64,000 nt of DNA from CAZSLO01 sp964608025 (GTDB lineage Bacteria > Chloroflexota > Dehalococcoidia > Lucifugimonadales > CAJWER01), in the NCBI GenBank assembly GCA_964608025.1, contig CAZSLO010000016.1, positions 1-64,000 of the forward strand. Direction: 5' to 3'. A program made the position numbers and the translations under genes. The notes under the pieces were generated by a model, which searched no databases, was not told the origin of the DNA, and saw only the letters and a list, made by a program, of their open reading frames with translations. This document shows, one piece after another, positions 62,449 to 64,000 of the stretch. Each line of letters begins with the position of its first letter. The stretch's first letter is position 1.

Positions 62449-63456
62449 CTATCGAGTTCTTGGGTTAAGTACATCATTCAAGGCGTCCCCTAGCAAATTC
62501 CAGGCTAGAATTAAGAGCCATGCTGCGATGCCAGGAGCCAATAGCATCCAAGGTTCTTCACGGATCACACTGATATGACCTCCCTGTAACAACATGGTGC
62601 CTAAACTTGGGCGAGGAGGTTGGATTCCTAGCCCCAGCCAACTGAGGAAAATTTCTGTTCCTACGTACACACCCATTCCCATGCTGACACTTACAACAAT
62701 TGGCGCAATAGCATTGGGTAGAAGGTGTACAAATAGGATTCTGGGTGTAGATGCTCCTAACGCTTTTGCTGCTTCGATATACTGGGTCTCTTTCAAGTAA
62801 AGTATTTGCCCTCGGACCAGCCGTGCCATACTAATCCATCCGAACCCTACGAGAGCAATTGATACGACGAAGTAATCGACGATGCCTATACGGACGAGTC
62901 CGTCTAAGAAGTCTATCCTGTCTTCTAGTGCCCTAACCCATTCGAGAATACGAGGACGTAGAGTAGCCGCGATGATGATCACTAGGAATATATCCGGGAA
63001 TGATGCGAACACTTCTCCTGTCCGCATAATTATTGAGTCGGTAGTTTTGCCGTAGTAACCAGATACCAACCCAAGGGTAACTCCGATTAATATCCCTCCT
63101 GTGAGCATAGCTACCAGGGTGAGAATTACGGTGTTTTGAATACCCCAGATTACTCTTGAGAATAGATCTCGACCTGCTCTATCTGTACCGGCGAAATGCG
63201 ATTCAGTCCAAAATCCACTAAATCCATTATCAAATACATAACTCGGAGGATTTCTGATAGAGGTATAATCTTGAGCCGTGTAGTCGTAAGGGGACACCCA
63301 AGCTGCAAATATACCAGCTGAGTAAATTACGGCCAATGTTGCGATGCATCCCACAGCAATCTTTTTGCGCATTAACCGAGCAAGTGCCTGTGTAAGATGT
63401 CCCCTGGGACGTTTAGTTTGACCTTCGGCGGCTGATGTGAGCTGTTTTACTACCAA
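62449..63456 (-). CDS. Peptide/nickel-type ABC permease (DppC-like)
   Basis: 335 aa, six TM. A cytoplasmic tail of 30 residues precedes TM1. HFAGTDRAGRDLFSRVIWG is the canonical DppC/OppC block and the EAA loop is YIEAAKALGASTPRILFVHLL. The start is TTG. It pairs with the DppB gene 9 bp upstream; the ATPases and binding protein presumably lie beyond the window. Confidence 0.92.
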   Translation of the reverse strand: MVVKQLTSAAEGQTKRPRGHLTQALARLMRKKIAVGCIATLAVIYSAGIFAAWVSPYDYTAQDYTSIRNPPSYVFDNGFSGFWTESHFAGTDRAGRDLFSRVIWGIQNTVILTLVAMLTGGILIGVTLGLVSGYYGKTTDSIIMRTGEVFASFPDIFLVIIIAATLRPRILEWVRALEDRIDFLDGLVRIGIVDYFVVSIALVGFGWISMARLVRGQILYLKETQYIEAAKALGASTPRILFVHLLPNAIAPIVVSVSMGMGVYVGTEIFLSWLGLGIQPPRPSLGTMLLQGGHISVIREEPWMLLAPGIAAWLLILAWNLLGDALNDVLNPRTR

Positions 63457-63465
63457 TATAACGGC

Positions 63466-64000
63466 CTACTTATACCGAATACGTGGGTCAATGAAAGCAT
63501 ATGCCACGTCTGCAAGAAGATTGGCGAATACGAAAGCACTAGCACCTATTAATGTTATCGCCATTATGACTGGATAGTCTCGATCAAATACTGAATCGAC
63601 TGCGAATCTACCGATACCTGGTATACCGAGAATAGTCTCTGTAATAAATGCTCCTCCAATTAGACCCGCGAGTGAGAATGCCAAGATTGTCACGATAGGT
63701 ATGAGCGCATTTCGGAATATATGACGTGTATTTACGACCATCTGTCCCAGACCCTTGGAATGAGCGGTTCTTATGAAGTCTTGACCAAGAACGTCTAGAG
63801 TGCTCGCGCGCATAAGTCTCGTAAGTCCAGCTATGCCTGGTACTCCCATTGTGATAGCTGGCACGATAACGCGAGGATCGAATATGCCTCCCCAACCTGA
63901 GCAAGGCACCCAGTGGAGCTTGAGGCAGAAAGTCCATAGCAGAACCGGAACACTTACCATTACTGGGACCGACATCAAGATAAGTGCAATCGTAACTGAA
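63466..64000 (-). CDS. Peptide/nickel-type ABC permease (DppB-like), cut by window end
   Basis: Only the C-terminal half is inside the window; the frame is open to the last base, so the gene starts beyond 64000. Seen are the EAA loop TLDVLGQDFIRTAHSKG and the ending AYAFIDPRIRYK. It differs clearly from the two orphan DppB copies and forms a normal pair with DppC. Confidence 0.9.
   Translation of the reverse strand, partial: SVTIALILMSVPVMVSVPVLLWTFCLKLHWVPCSGWGGIFDPRVIVPAITMGVPGIAGLTRLMRASTLDVLGQDFIRTAHSKGLGQMVVNTRHIFRNALIPIVTILAFSLAGLIGGAFITETILGIPGIGRFAVDSVFDRDYPVIMAITLIGASAFVFANLLADVAYAFIDPRIRYK

Overview
The window looks like a contiguous piece of a bacterial chromosome, moderately AT-leaning and gene-dense, with no rRNA, tRNA, phage, transposon or CRISPR array that I could find. 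The gene content points to Chloroflexota, most likely a Dehalococcoidia/SAR202-type marine lineage. Evidence for this is a substrate-binding lipoprotein with an E-V/E-K-rich linker after the lipid-anchored Cys, secreted proteins with Pro/Thr 'TPxP' stalks, and many degradative oxidoreductase families (luciferase-like flavin monooxygenase, enolase superfamily, RraA/aldolase-like, molybdenum hydroxylase, Zn-alcohol dehydrogenase, VOC and ABM proteins). This assignment is an inference from memory of family distributions, not from a marker tree.

Layout. 1-3.6 kb: a ferric-iron ABC transporter (permease cut by the window edge, ATPase, binding lipoprotein behind a palindromic promoter). 3.8-16 kb: L28, a fatty-acid kinase pair (FakA/FakB), then scattered metabolic genes, an MFS exporter and an orphan DppB-type permease. 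16-20.3 kb: a stalked secreted protein, then a lipoprotein/14-TM MFS pair that resembles mycobacterial LprG-P55. 20.4-25.9 kb (minus): lpd-pdhA-pdhB-pdhC-thyX, a complete pyruvate dehydrogenase complex plus flavin-dependent thymidylate synthase. 26-31 kb (plus): a structured leader with a strong terminator, then a P1 (DmpA-like) peptidase, a DUF2520 Rossmann protein, panB, panC and surE. 31.1-38.6 kb (minus): a tight mixed operon (lysA, queD, holB, a mini-PSP1 gene, a luciferase-like monooxygenase, an SDR), plus a JAMM protease, a cytidylate-kinase-like protein and apt. 38.9-47.1 kb (plus): an ABM monooxygenase, a hotdog thioesterase, a three-subunit molybdenum hydroxylase followed by a CysO/MoaD-like carrier, a DapA-family aldolase, a methyltransferase and gapA. 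47.2-53.8 kb: recF, ligA, cysM and gyrB. 54.1-57.6 kb: a cobalamin riboswitch controlling btuF-btuC-btuD-type genes. 57.7-64 kb: a second orphan DppB, a PimA-like glycosyltransferase with a CDP-alcohol phosphatidyltransferase, a secreted zinc peptidase, and a DppC/DppB pair running off the end.

How the genes work together. Several modules are complete or nearly so: PDH; pantate/pantothenate synthesis with a possible beta-alanine-releasing peptidase and no visible panD or panE; B12 uptake under B12 control; and the three central parts of the CysO thiocarboxylate route to cysteine (JAMM protease, carrier, CysM), spread over 14 kb. Two lipid-envelope modules, LprG/P55-like and PgsA/PimA-like, both have their best-known counterparts in mycobacteria.

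Alternative start codons are common here (many TTG). In two genes, pdhC (CTG) and recF (ATC), the only start that fits both a good Shine-Dalgarno sequence and a complete N-terminal domain is non-canonical. All functions are read from sequence motifs by eye; no searches were run.
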